Of a stretch of 44,092 nt of DNA, positions 9,599 to 16,136 are shown piece after piece. The translations under genes and the position numbers were made by a program. Positions within the stretch are counted from its first letter, which is position 1; each line of letters opens with the position of its first letter. Location: contig SVFN01000031.1 of the NCBI GenBank assembly GCA_015056815.1, positions 1 to 44,092 of the forward strand. Reading direction: 5' to 3'. The DNA comes from Lachnospiraceae bacterium (GTDB taxonomy: Bacteria > Bacillota > Clostridia > Lachnospirales > Lachnospiraceae). The notes under the pieces were generated by a model. The model had not been told where the DNA came from. It worked only from the letters and a program-made list of their open reading frames with translations, and did no database searches.

Positions 9599-10426
9599 TC
9601 AATATAATTTTTCAATGATACTCTCATCAATCTTGTAAGTGTGCTCTTCTGCCGGGAAGACACCCTCGTTGATCTCTTTATGATAATTGCGGTATGCCTC
9701 TTTCATGATCTCACCGATGTTCGCATAGTGCTTTACAAATTTCGGTTTGAAATCGGTAAACATTGCCAGCATATCCTGATTAACAAGTACCTGTCCGTCA
9801 CAGTATTTGCCTGCGCCGATCCCGATGGTCGGGATGCTTAAGGTCTGTGTTATCTTCTTTGCAAGTGCTGCCGGAACACATTCCATCACCACTGCAAATG
9901 CACCGGCCTCCTCAACGGCCCTCGCTTCATCCAAAAGCTTCTGTGCCGCAGCCTCACCTTTGCCCTGCACCTTGAATCCTCCAAAAGCGTTGATGGACTG
10001 CGGTGTCAGACCGATATGCGCGCACACCGGGATGGATGCCTGCACAATGGCTTTGATCTTGTCACACACTTCCAGACCACCCTCTAATTTCACTGCCTCC
10101 GCATGTCCTTCCTTCACCAGACGACCTGCATTTACCACTGCATCATAGACAGATGTCTGATAAGACATAAACGGCATATCCGTTACGATCAAAGCATTTT
10201 TGGCGCCTCTGGCAACAGCTGCACTGTGGTGGATCATGTCTTCCATAGTAACATAAAGTGTATTTTCATATCCCAGCATGACATTTCCCAGAGAGTCCCC
10301 CACCAGAATGGAATTGATCCCTGCCTCATCCACCAGCTTCGCGGTAGAATAATCATAGCATGTCAGCATGGACAGCTTCTCGCCTTTTTTCTTTGCTTCC
10401 TTGAATGTAACCACTGTATTTTTCAT
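9599..10426 (-). CDS. panB: 3-methyl-2-oxobutanoate hydroxymethyltransferase PanB
   Basis: A 275-residue TIM-barrel enzyme that transfers a one-carbon unit from methylene-tetrahydrofolate to ketoisovalerate to give ketopantoate. Family motifs are [34 protein letters not shown] (metal-binding aspartate region), KLEGG and [14 protein letters not shown]. Length is typical. ATG at 10426 follows AAGGGGAAAC. It stands between the ketopantoate reductase-like gene and panC, so product and substrate order in the operon follow the pathway. The spacer before it contains a long hairpin framed by two copies of the spacer repeat. Confidence 0.97.
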   Translation of the reverse strand: MKNTVVTFKEAKKKGEKLSMLTCYDYSTAKLVDEAGINSILVGDSLGNVMLGYENTLYVTMEDMIHHSAAVARGAKNALIVTDMPFMSYQTSVYDAVVNAGRLVKEGHAEAVKLEGGLEVCDKIKAIVQASIPVCAHIGLTPQSINAFGGFKVQGKGEAAAQKLLDEARAVEEAGAFAVVMECVPAALAKKITQTLSIPTIGIGAGKYCDGQVLVNQDMLAMFTDFKPKFVKHYANIGEIMKEAYRNYHKEINEGVFPAEEHTYKIDESIIEKLY

Positions 10427-10450
10427 ATATCTGTTTCCCCTTTCTACTAT

Positions 10451-10470
10451 TTAGAGTTCCGTATCCGAAC
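10451..10470 (-). repeat. Pan-operon spacer repeat, copy A (before panB)
   Basis: TTAGAGTTCCGTATCCGAAC on the plus strand. GTTC and GAAC at the core ends form a 4-bp dyad around CGTATCC. It borders the hairpin at 10471-10542 on the panB side and lies just before the panB ribosome site. Confidence 0.65.
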
Positions 10471-10542
10471 AAATGGTGCTGGTAGGCGGAGAACATTCTC
10501 TCCTCATTTTCATTCGTCGTTCATTGTCCTCCGGCACCATTT
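10471..10542 (-). promoter_or_regulatory. Long hairpin in the panG-panB spacer
   Basis: AAATGGTGC (10471-10479) pairs perfectly with GCACCATTT (10534-10542); inside, CGGAG and CTCCG can extend the pairing. No U run follows on the minus strand, so an mRNA structure (processing, stability or differential expression of panG and panB) is more likely than a terminator. A very short non-coding mobile element is an alternative. Confidence 0.5.
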
Positions 10543-10555
10543 TTCGAATACTGTT

Positions 10556-10575
10556 TTAGAGTTCCGTATCCAAAC
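10556..10575 (-). repeat. Pan-operon spacer repeat, copy B (after panG)
   Basis: TTAGAGTTCCGTATCCAAAC on the plus strand, 19 of 20 bases identical to copy A. It abuts the panG stop codon directly. Confidence 0.65.
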
Positions 10576-11412
10576 CTATAAAAGTTCCTTTAGCTGTGTA
10601 TAATCCTTCTGCGGGTTTTTGATCTGTGCCAGCTCTACAAGCTTGCCTGCTAACACCCGGTACATCTTTTCATCACTTCCGCCCAGACACGAAAGATGCT
10701 TCTCCACTGTAACGGTATCGCCCCGCTCTACCGGGCCCGTAAGTGCTGCAACCGTATCCTGCCTTATGACATTCTCCACGTTGTTTCGTACCAGTGTCTG
10801 TGTTGCTTTGACCGCTTCTTTTCTGTCAAAGCCACACTCCGTCAATAGTCTGTAACCTGTGTCCAATACCGCCACCACCTGATTGGACAGAATACTTGCC
10901 GCGGTGTGGTACAACGCTTTTTTCTCTTTGTCAATGAGACATACCTCATTCCCCATGGAACGCAAAAGCAGGGACATGACCTCTACGGCACGTTTGTCAC
11001 CCTCTACGGTAAAAAAAGCATGATGTAATTGTTGATAGGATGTAAATTTATCGCTGAACGCTAACATTGGATGAATCGAACAGCCGCTTGCGCCGGTCGT
11101 TTCGATTCCTGAAAATACAACGGATGATAATGAGCCACTGAAATGACAGATTATTTTGTTTGTCAGGGACATTTCCTTAATGCGATCCCACGCCTTCTCA
11201 ATGATGCCGTCCGGCGTTGTAATAAACAGGGTATCGCTTAATCCGACAAGCTCTTCCAATGAAAAACTGTCCGTTCCTGTAAATCGTGCTGCCTCATTCG
11301 CACTCTGCGCATCGGTGTCATAATAGCCTATGACCTGCGCGTCTTTTTGTCCGGAGAGATATTTCCCTATGGAGCAACCGACTCTCCCCGCCCCTATGAT
11401 GCCAATCGTCAT
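10576..11412 (-). CDS. panG: PanG-like ketopantoate reductase (Rossmann/DUF2520 protein)
   Basis: A 278-residue cytoplasmic NAD(P)-binding protein. The N-terminal Rossmann motif GAGRVG (G7, G9, G12) is followed by a helical C-terminal domain of the DUF2520 type: SIHPMLAF, then ALYHTAASILSNQ. This architecture matches PanG, a ketopantoate reductase shown in some bacteria to replace PanE (known from the family; my recall). Here it heads an operon containing panB, panC, panD and coaBC but no panE or ilvC in view, so reduction of ketopantoate to pantoate is its most likely step. A good promoter lies at 11566-11594. The start at 11412 follows AGAGGGTGG. A generic oxidoreductase role is the alternative. 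Confidence 0.85.
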   Translation of the reverse strand: MTIGIIGAGRVGCSIGKYLSGQKDAQVIGYYDTDAQSANEAARFTGTDSFSLEELVGLSDTLFITTPDGIIEKAWDRIKEMSLTNKIICHFSGSLSSVVFSGIETTGASGCSIHPMLAFSDKFTSYQQLHHAFFTVEGDKRAVEVMSLLLRSMGNEVCLIDKEKKALYHTAASILSNQVVAVLDTGYRLLTECGFDRKEAVKATQTLVRNNVENVIRQDTVAALTGPVERGDTVTVEKHLSCLGGSDEKMYRVLAGKLVELAQIKNPQKDYTQLKELL

Positions 11413-11565
11413 GTTACCACCCTCTTTCCACGAATCAATGCTACGCTCTCAATCAGCGTTTCCGTCTGCGATCCACATCTTCGCATGAATCATACGTCCT
11501 GATCCTGTCATGTGATAACACACTATCATCTGATGCAGTTTCTTCCAAGAATACCGCTCAATTGG

Positions 11566-11594
11566 AATATATCATAGGGGGGCTTTTCTGACAA
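11566..11594 (-). promoter_or_regulatory. Predicted promoter of the panG-panB-panC-panD-coaBC operon
   Basis: Minus-strand TTGTCA (complement of 11589-11594), a 17-base spacer containing a C6 run, then TATATT (complement of 11566-11571). It predicts a leader of roughly 145 bases before panG. The leader includes a small TGATA...TATCA hairpin, but nothing I can assign to a known riboswitch class. Confidence 0.7.
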
Positions 11595-11605
11595 GTAATG
11601 TATCT

Positions 11606-11653
11606 AAAAAAAAACAAAAGAAAAAATGACTGCCACAGATCCATCCCGGTCAT
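11606..11653 (-). terminator. Terminator of the EamA transporter gene
   Basis: ATGAC (11626-11630) pairs with GTCAT (11649-11653), with partial inner pairing, overlapping the stop codon of the transporter. On the minus strand it is followed by T6 and a further T9 run. Confidence 0.65.
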
Positions 11654-12567
11654 TCTCCCGTCCGGACCACTTCCGTTCTCACCTCCCGGATCTGTACCAG
11701 AAGAATGGCAGCAAACATGAGCAGGCAGCCGATCAGTTCTCTCTTACTCATCTGTTCGCGGAGCACTATCGCTCCCGCGATCACGGCAAACACGGATTCC
11801 ATACTCATAAGCAAAGAAGCCGTCGCCGGCTCTGTGTATTTCTGTGCCGTGATCTGAAGTGTATAACCGATCCCGCCGGATACGATGCCGCAATAAACGA
11901 TCGCCCCCAAAGCCGAAAGCAGTTTCCCGATGTCCGGTTCTTCCACAATGCCTGCTGCAACAGCCGAAATAAGCGCGGCTGTTGCAAACTGTATCGCAGA
12001 GATTCGTACGGGATCCGCTTTTTGCGCAAAATGATCACAGCACAGAATGTGTAAGCTGAAAAACAGGGCACACAAGCCGACAAGAGTATCTCCCCGCGAG
12101 AGCCGGAATTCTTCCGTGATACATAGAAAATACATTCCCGTCACACCAAGCAGCACCGCGCACCAGACAAGCCATGTGTTTTTTCTTTTCAAAAAAACAA
12201 AGCTGATGACCGGTACCAGAAGCATATACATTGCTGTAATAAAGCCCGCCTTCCCTGCGGTCGTATAGACAAGCCCGGTCTGCTGTAAAATGCTGGCGAT
12301 CGCCAGAACACAACCGCAGCATATCCCGCCGGTCAGACAATCTTTGTCCCGTTGTTTTTCCGTTTTGTCTGCCGTATCCTTCTTCTCTTTTCGTCCCATC
12401 CCAAATGCGACGAAGCCGACCACGACTGCAGCAAGAAACATTCTCGCCGCGTTGAATGTGATCGGCTCGATCGTCTCCATGCCTGCCCGCTGGAAAACGA
12501 AGGCTGTTCCCCATATAAAAGCAGTCAGAAGAAGCAGTGCATCCCCCATCAATTTCTTATTTTTCAT
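11650..12567 (-). CDS. EamA/DMT-family transporter
   Basis: A 305-residue inner-membrane protein with ten predicted membrane segments arranged as two five-helix EamA repeats. The first begins LLLLTAFIWGTAFVFQRAG and the second around the SLHILCCDHF region. A short charged cytoplasmic loop (RKEKKDTADKTEKQRDKD) follows helix 2. Family members export metabolites or amino acids or import small molecules; the substrate cannot be read from sequence. ATG at 12567 follows GGAAGG. A terminator overlaps its end, separating it from the pan operon. The 234-base gap upstream contains a 9-bp hairpin (12702-12723). Confidence 0.88.
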   Translation of the reverse strand: MKNKKLMGDALLLLTAFIWGTAFVFQRAGMETIEPITFNAARMFLAAVVVGFVAFGMGRKEKKDTADKTEKQRDKDCLTGGICCGCVLAIASILQQTGLVYTTAGKAGFITAMYMLLVPVISFVFLKRKNTWLVWCAVLLGVTGMYFLCITEEFRLSRGDTLVGLCALFFSLHILCCDHFAQKADPVRISAIQFATAALISAVAAGIVEEPDIGKLLSALGAIVYCGIVSGGIGYTLQITAQKYTEPATASLLMSMESVFAVIAGAIVLREQMSKRELIGCLLMFAAILLVQIREVRTEVVRTGE

Positions 12568-12701
12568 AATCCTTCCTTACTCCGGTTGTCATTCTGCAAT
12601 CCATCCCGTAATCCATGCATCCCGTAAGCACTCCATTGTGAGTACCTTATCATTTTCATGAGATAATATCCCCATCTTTCCTGCCTTTCCACCACTCCTT
12701 A

Positions 12702-12723
12702 GGGAACTGCTTCTGCAGCTCCC
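12702..12723 (-). other. Strong stem-loop without U tract
   Basis: GGGAACTGC and GCAGCTCCC form a 9-bp stem (one G-U pair when transcribed) around TTCT. It lies 78 bases after the stop of the flavoprotein gene and is not followed by a U run on the minus strand. It may be a transcript 3'-end structure. Confidence 0.45.
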
Positions 12724-12801
12724 ATGGACACCGGTCACATGTGTAACTCGCTCAACTTGCACAACTTACGCACTACGCTTTCTTTTCTGTGCCGGATCCA
12801 C

Positions 12802-13272
12802 CTATTTCTCCCGTACTTTTTTCCCCGTCATATGCTCGATCGTCAGTTCGATCACAGCAGCATTTTTGGCATTTTTGGCCATCTCTTCCTCCAGATCCAC
12901 TTCCGAGGGAAAATATTTTTTGCCGATCCGGCGAAGCTTCTCCATCGCTATACTCTCATCCTCCACCAGACAGATCCTGCCAAAGCAGATAATGCTGGTA
13001 ATGTGATACCACCATTGTCCCAGTTCCTTGTAGCCATCATTTAATACACAAAAAGATGCCTTGTCATAATTCCTGATCGCATCGATCTTGTGTCCTGTTT
13101 TAGCACTGTGAAAGTATATTTTCCCATCATCATAAACAAAATCCAGCGGTATCGTATACGGATACCCTTCATCCCCCATAACTGCCAATACCCCTCTTTT
13201 TGCGCTTTGCAGTATCTCAAGTGCCTCCCCGTCCGTCACCTGCTGCTTGTACCTTCTCATTTCTCGAAACAT
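12802..13272 (-). CDS. Pyridoxamine 5'-phosphate oxidase-like flavin-binding protein
   Basis: A 156-residue protein with the split beta-barrel of the PNPOx/NimA-like family: a helical start, then GVLAVMGDEGYPYTIPLDFVYDDGK with the YPY-PL strand pair, and IYFHSAKTGHKIDAI, the phosphate/flavin-binding part. Family members bind FMN, F420 or haem; some NimA homologues reduce nitroimidazoles. The specific substrate here is unknown. It is cytoplasmic, without a signal peptide. ATG at 13272 follows GAGGAAG. It is co-directional with the zinc-ribbon protein 140 bases upstream. Confidence 0.85.
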   Translation of the reverse strand: MFREMRRYKQQVTDGEALEILQSAKRGVLAVMGDEGYPYTIPLDFVYDDGKIYFHSAKTGHKIDAIRNYDKASFCVLNDGYKELGQWWYHITSIICFGRICLVEDESIAMEKLRRIGKKYFPSEVDLEEEMAKNAKNAAVIELTIEHMTGKKVREK

Positions 13273-13412
13273 TGTTACTTCCTCTTCTTCTTATTATTAT
13301 CACGCTGCCGGACAGTTCCTGCATAGGCGATCACTCCAGGATGAATCACATACACATATGTATTGCGTAACTGTTCCTGCCTCTTGATCCCGCTTTGGAT
13401 CATTACTTCTTT

Positions 13413-13889
13413 TTATAACTCTTCCCTGCAAAAATAACAGTTAAAATGTCTGCCTCCACGAACGGGCACCATATTTTCCGCTCCGCAATAGCCGCATTTG
13501 ATGATCTTTTGAGAATCCGGGACCGGATCGCCCTCATACCATCTTAAGGCATAGTTGATCCTGCCATAATTTTTTTGTTCCTCACGCCTTTGCTCCAGAG
13601 CCTCCTTCCTGTGCTCGATCTCATCCTGCTTCGCCTTGCGGTCCAGATAAGCAGTCGTGGATTCCTGCACTTCCTGACGGATCGCGTTTTTTTGCCCGGA
13701 AGGGACCGGCTTTGTTACCGCATTTGGGGATCCCTGTTGTCTGTTTCGTACCGGCTGCGCCGTCGGGCGCGGCATCTGCGTTCCTGTTGAAAGGGTCTGA
13801 ACATTCTGCCCTTTTTTCTTCCTTTTTTTGATCAGACTTAAAATGATGATCCATATCACGAGTGATACGACAAGTTCCATTGTATCCAT
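13413..13889 (-). CDS. Membrane-anchored zinc-ribbon protein of unknown function
   Basis: A 158-residue protein with one N-terminal membrane helix (about 5-20, ELVVSLVIWIIILSLI) followed by KKRKKK, which predicts a cytoplasmic body. Next come a Gln/Pro-rich disordered linker, a charged helix (about 85-107), and a C-terminal zinc ribbon with paired cysteines CGYC and CYFC about 15 residues apart. I do not recognise a named family. An AAAGGAG site precedes 13889, with rather long spacing; a second ATG three codons on is possible. It lies downstream of holA in the same direction. Confidence 0.75.
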   Translation of the reverse strand: MDTMELVVSLVIWIIILSLIKKRKKKGQNVQTLSTGTQMPRPTAQPVRNRQQGSPNAVTKPVPSGQKNAIRQEVQESTTAYLDRKAKQDEIEHRKEALEQRREEQKNYGRINYALRWYEGDPVPDSQKIIKCGYCGAENMVPVRGGRHFNCYFCREEL

Positions 13890-14007
13890 ATTTTTGCTGA
13901 CTCCTTTCTATTCGACTTTACCCGTATCTGTGCAGAATACTCCGCCAATCCGACCAGATCCGCAATGCAGACATTCTCGATCGGCATTGTCAATGATACA
14001 GCCGGTT

Positions 14008-15003
14008 TCACTGCTTTTCCTTCGCACGCTTACTGCTGTATGTAATGATCAGAAGCTCCACTGCGATCATATCCGCGATTCTTCCGGTCTTGACATCTTC
14101 CTCCGTCTGTACACAATCCTCCAGGGCTTTGCGTAAAAAGCCGATCTCAAATCCCGCTGCCTGCGCCCGGTATTTGTTCGCAATGTAAGGACTGATCCCC
14201 AGCTTCTCACCGATCCCGCGGTTATCGTACCGTTTCATTAAAAGTGCCTTGGTCTGCAAAAGCATATTGAACTGCCTGCTGATCAGAAACAAAATACGCA
14301 TAGGCGGCTCTTTTAAGGAAAGCAGGTCATAATAAAGATCCAGTGCCTTCTTCTGATTCCCTGCGGAAAGCGCCTCGATCATATCAAAGATCCGGTTCTG
14401 AATCCGCTCCGTGCAGATCATCTCCACATCCTCCGGCAGGATCGCGTCACGATCCATGGTATAACAGGCTAACTTCTCAAACTCCTTGCGGATATTCTCC
14501 ATATCTGTCCCTGTCTTCTCCAGAAACAGCGTTAACGCTGCGCCGGAAATCTTCTTGCCTTCTTTTGCCACCAAAGACAATACCCACTTCTTTAAGGTCT
14601 CCTCGTTCTGCTCGCCAAACTCGCTGATATAGCCGTTTTTCTGTACCGCTTTGTACATCTTAGAGCGCTTATCCACTTCCTTCTCGCAAAAGACGAAGTA
14701 AGTACTCTCCGGCACCTGTTTTAAATAGTCTGCAAGCTTCTCCTGGCTCTGCTTGAAAAATCCGCTGTTTTCAATAAAGATCACCCTTCGCTCGGCCAGA
14801 AACGGCATTGTCTCCGCAAGATCGATCAGAGCGTTCACATCAATATCCTTGCCCTCGAAGAACGAATAGTTCATGGTATCCTCGCCGGCGAGCGCTTTTT
14901 GCAGCTTATCCCGGTACTGTCCTCTAAGATAATCCTCCGCACCGTACAAAAGATAAATATGATTAAATTGTTGATTTTTGATATCCTCGTTGATCCTTCG
15001 CAT
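14008..15003 (-). CDS. holA: DNA polymerase III subunit delta (HolA)
   Basis: A 331-residue clamp-loader subunit that opens the beta sliding clamp during replication. The N-terminal AAA+-like domain starts EDIKNQQFNHIYLLYGAEDYL, the usual opening of Gram-positive delta, and lacks a Walker A, as expected. The middle contains AETMPFLAERRVI, the helix that contacts the clamp in this family, and the helical C-terminal collar domain follows (FLISRQFNMLLQ). Length is typical. There is no Shine-Dalgarno site before the ATG at 15003. Instead a promoter at 15011-15039 places the predicted transcript start at or one base before the ATG, suggesting a leaderless mRNA. Confidence 0.94.
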   Translation of the reverse strand: MRRINEDIKNQQFNHIYLLYGAEDYLRGQYRDKLQKALAGEDTMNYSFFEGKDIDVNALIDLAETMPFLAERRVIFIENSGFFKQSQEKLADYLKQVPESTYFVFCEKEVDKRSKMYKAVQKNGYISEFGEQNEETLKKWVLSLVAKEGKKISGAALTLFLEKTGTDMENIRKEFEKLACYTMDRDAILPEDVEMICTERIQNRIFDMIEALSAGNQKKALDLYYDLLSLKEPPMRILFLISRQFNMLLQTKALLMKRYDNRGIGEKLGISPYIANKYRAQAAGFEIGFLRKALEDCVQTEEDVKTGRIADMIAVELLIITYSSKRAKEKQ

Positions 15004-15010
15004 ATTACTT

Positions 15011-15039
15011 ATAATAGCTTTTTTTCATCGTGTCGTCAA
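15011..15039 (-). promoter_or_regulatory. Predicted promoter directly abutting holA
   Basis: Minus-strand TTGACG (complement of 15034-15039), a 17-base spacer, then TATTAT (complement of 15011-15016). Only seven bases separate the -10 box from the holA ATG, so a start at the normal distance would fall near 15004. Confidence 0.6.
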
Positions 15040-15053
15040 TTTATTGTTACGCT

Positions 15054-15782
15054 TCACAGTCGTTTTGCCTTTTCTTCACCGCTTACTCCGATCAGACTCA
15101 CAAACCCGGCCTTCCCGTTCCGATACGAGCTCATCGCTTCATAAAGCGAGACATATCCCACTCCCTTGTATCCGGTTCCGGCATTGTGCATATAATACTT
15201 CCCTTCCTCACCTCTCGTGATCGCGATCGTGTGCACTTCTTTGGTGATATCATTTTTGTCATTGAATGCGGTATAGATAAAGGCTTCATACTGCCCGGAA
15301 AACGTATCCACCGCAAGCTCCTTCATCTTTCCTGCCGCCACCAGCTTCGCGTCATAACCGTTTTTTTGAAGATAGCGCAAAAGACTTTTCGGAGAAGTCC
15401 CGATATTGCCGGCAAGACAGGCGCCCTTTCTCTCAAAATGCTGCAGCAGCGCCGGAAACTCAACAGGGGCATACTCTTTGTCCAGAGCCGTCATTACATT
15501 GTAGACCGCGATCACCTCACAGGCGTTCGCCGCTGCCGGAATCCCCTTTCGATAACCCTGCCTGTAGAGTGCCCTGGTCAAAATCGGCAGTGCCACACCG
15601 TATAGCACATCCGTCATGTCATTCTGGTGCTCGATAAACCGGTCCGTGCTGTGACTTTTTAAATACTCCCGCCATGCCTTCAGATTATGCTCATAATGCA
15701 ATTCATTTTTCTTTTTGGAAATAAAATTCATCGCTGCTGTAAAACGAAACGTAAACAGTGTGACTTTATCATTTACTTTCAT
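15054..15782 (-). CDS. Putative papain-fold (C39-like) cysteine peptidase-like protein
   Basis: A 242-residue protein without a signal peptide. I do not recognise a named family. The pattern nevertheless suggests a papain-like fold: a cysteine at the start of a helix in ACEVIAVYNVM, a histidine on a strand in VHTIAITR, and an Asn in YMHNAGTG, in the order Cys-His-Asn. The middle segment (FPALLQHFERKG, then TSPKSLLRYLQKNGYDAKLV) resembles the helix that selects toward the His strand in C39-like proteins. The N-terminal 60 residues are basic and helical. It has its own promoter and lies 50 bases upstream of holA. The catalytic role is inference; it could be a non-catalytic relative. Confidence 0.7.
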   Translation of the reverse strand: MKVNDKVTLFTFRFTAAMNFISKKKNELHYEHNLKAWREYLKSHSTDRFIEHQNDMTDVLYGVALPILTRALYRQGYRKGIPAAANACEVIAVYNVMTALDKEYAPVEFPALLQHFERKGACLAGNIGTSPKSLLRYLQKNGYDAKLVAAGKMKELAVDTFSGQYEAFIYTAFNDKNDITKEVHTIAITRGEEGKYYMHNAGTGYKGVGYVSLYEAMSSYRNGKAGFVSLIGVSGEEKAKRL

Positions 15783-15841
15783 ATGCTTGTTCCCATCATA
15801 CTATTTCACTTTTCTTTGCGTAAACTACTCCTGATATGCCT

Positions 15842-15870
15842 ATTATAGTCAGTTTTCTCTGTCAATACAA
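15842..15870 (-). promoter_or_regulatory. Predicted promoter upstream of the C39-like gene
   Basis: Minus-strand TTGTAT (complement of 15865-15870), a 17-base spacer and a perfect TATAAT (complement of 15842-15847), about 60 bases before the ATG. The remaining 15871-16022 holds nothing else I can assign; it separates two divergent promoters. Confidence 0.7.
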
Positions 15871-16022
15871 CCTTCATGTTGGCTCTCGTTACGCCGTTTT
15901 CGTTTGTGTTGCCGGAAATATAGCGGTGCACTCCGTTTGTTCCGTCCGCCTCGTCTGTTTCCTGATCCTGACATCATAAAACCGGTCATCACTTTAACGT
16001 TCTAACGTGATAAATTTTTCTC

Positions 16023-16051
16023 TTGCATTTATCCTTTTTTTTCTATATACT
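16023..16051 (+). promoter_or_regulatory. Predicted promoter of the AGCS symporter
   Basis: TTGCAT (16023-16028), a 17-base T-rich spacer and TATACT (16046-16051), giving a leader of about 80 bases. Confidence 0.7.
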
Positions 16052-16071
16052 AGATACAAGTGAGCACAACG

Positions 16072-16099
16072 GAGTGGTCAGCAATACCTACGACCACTC
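16072..16099 (+). promoter_or_regulatory. Leader hairpin of the AGCS symporter
   Basis: GAGTGGTC (16072-16079) pairs perfectly with GACCACTC (16092-16099) and is followed by a T-rich stretch (TGTTCTTTTGTTC). It resembles an intrinsic terminator placed between promoter and ribosome site, so attenuation is possible. No competing antiterminator pairing was found by eye. Confidence 0.5.
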
Positions 16100-16136
16100 T
16101 GTTCTTTTGTTCAATTTCAAAAAGAGGAGGTATATT

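Noticed and set aside
11413-11565. Known pan-type RNA motif or riboswitch in the panG leader
   Set aside because: Only a small 5-bp hairpin could be seen; the pattern was insufficient to assign a class.
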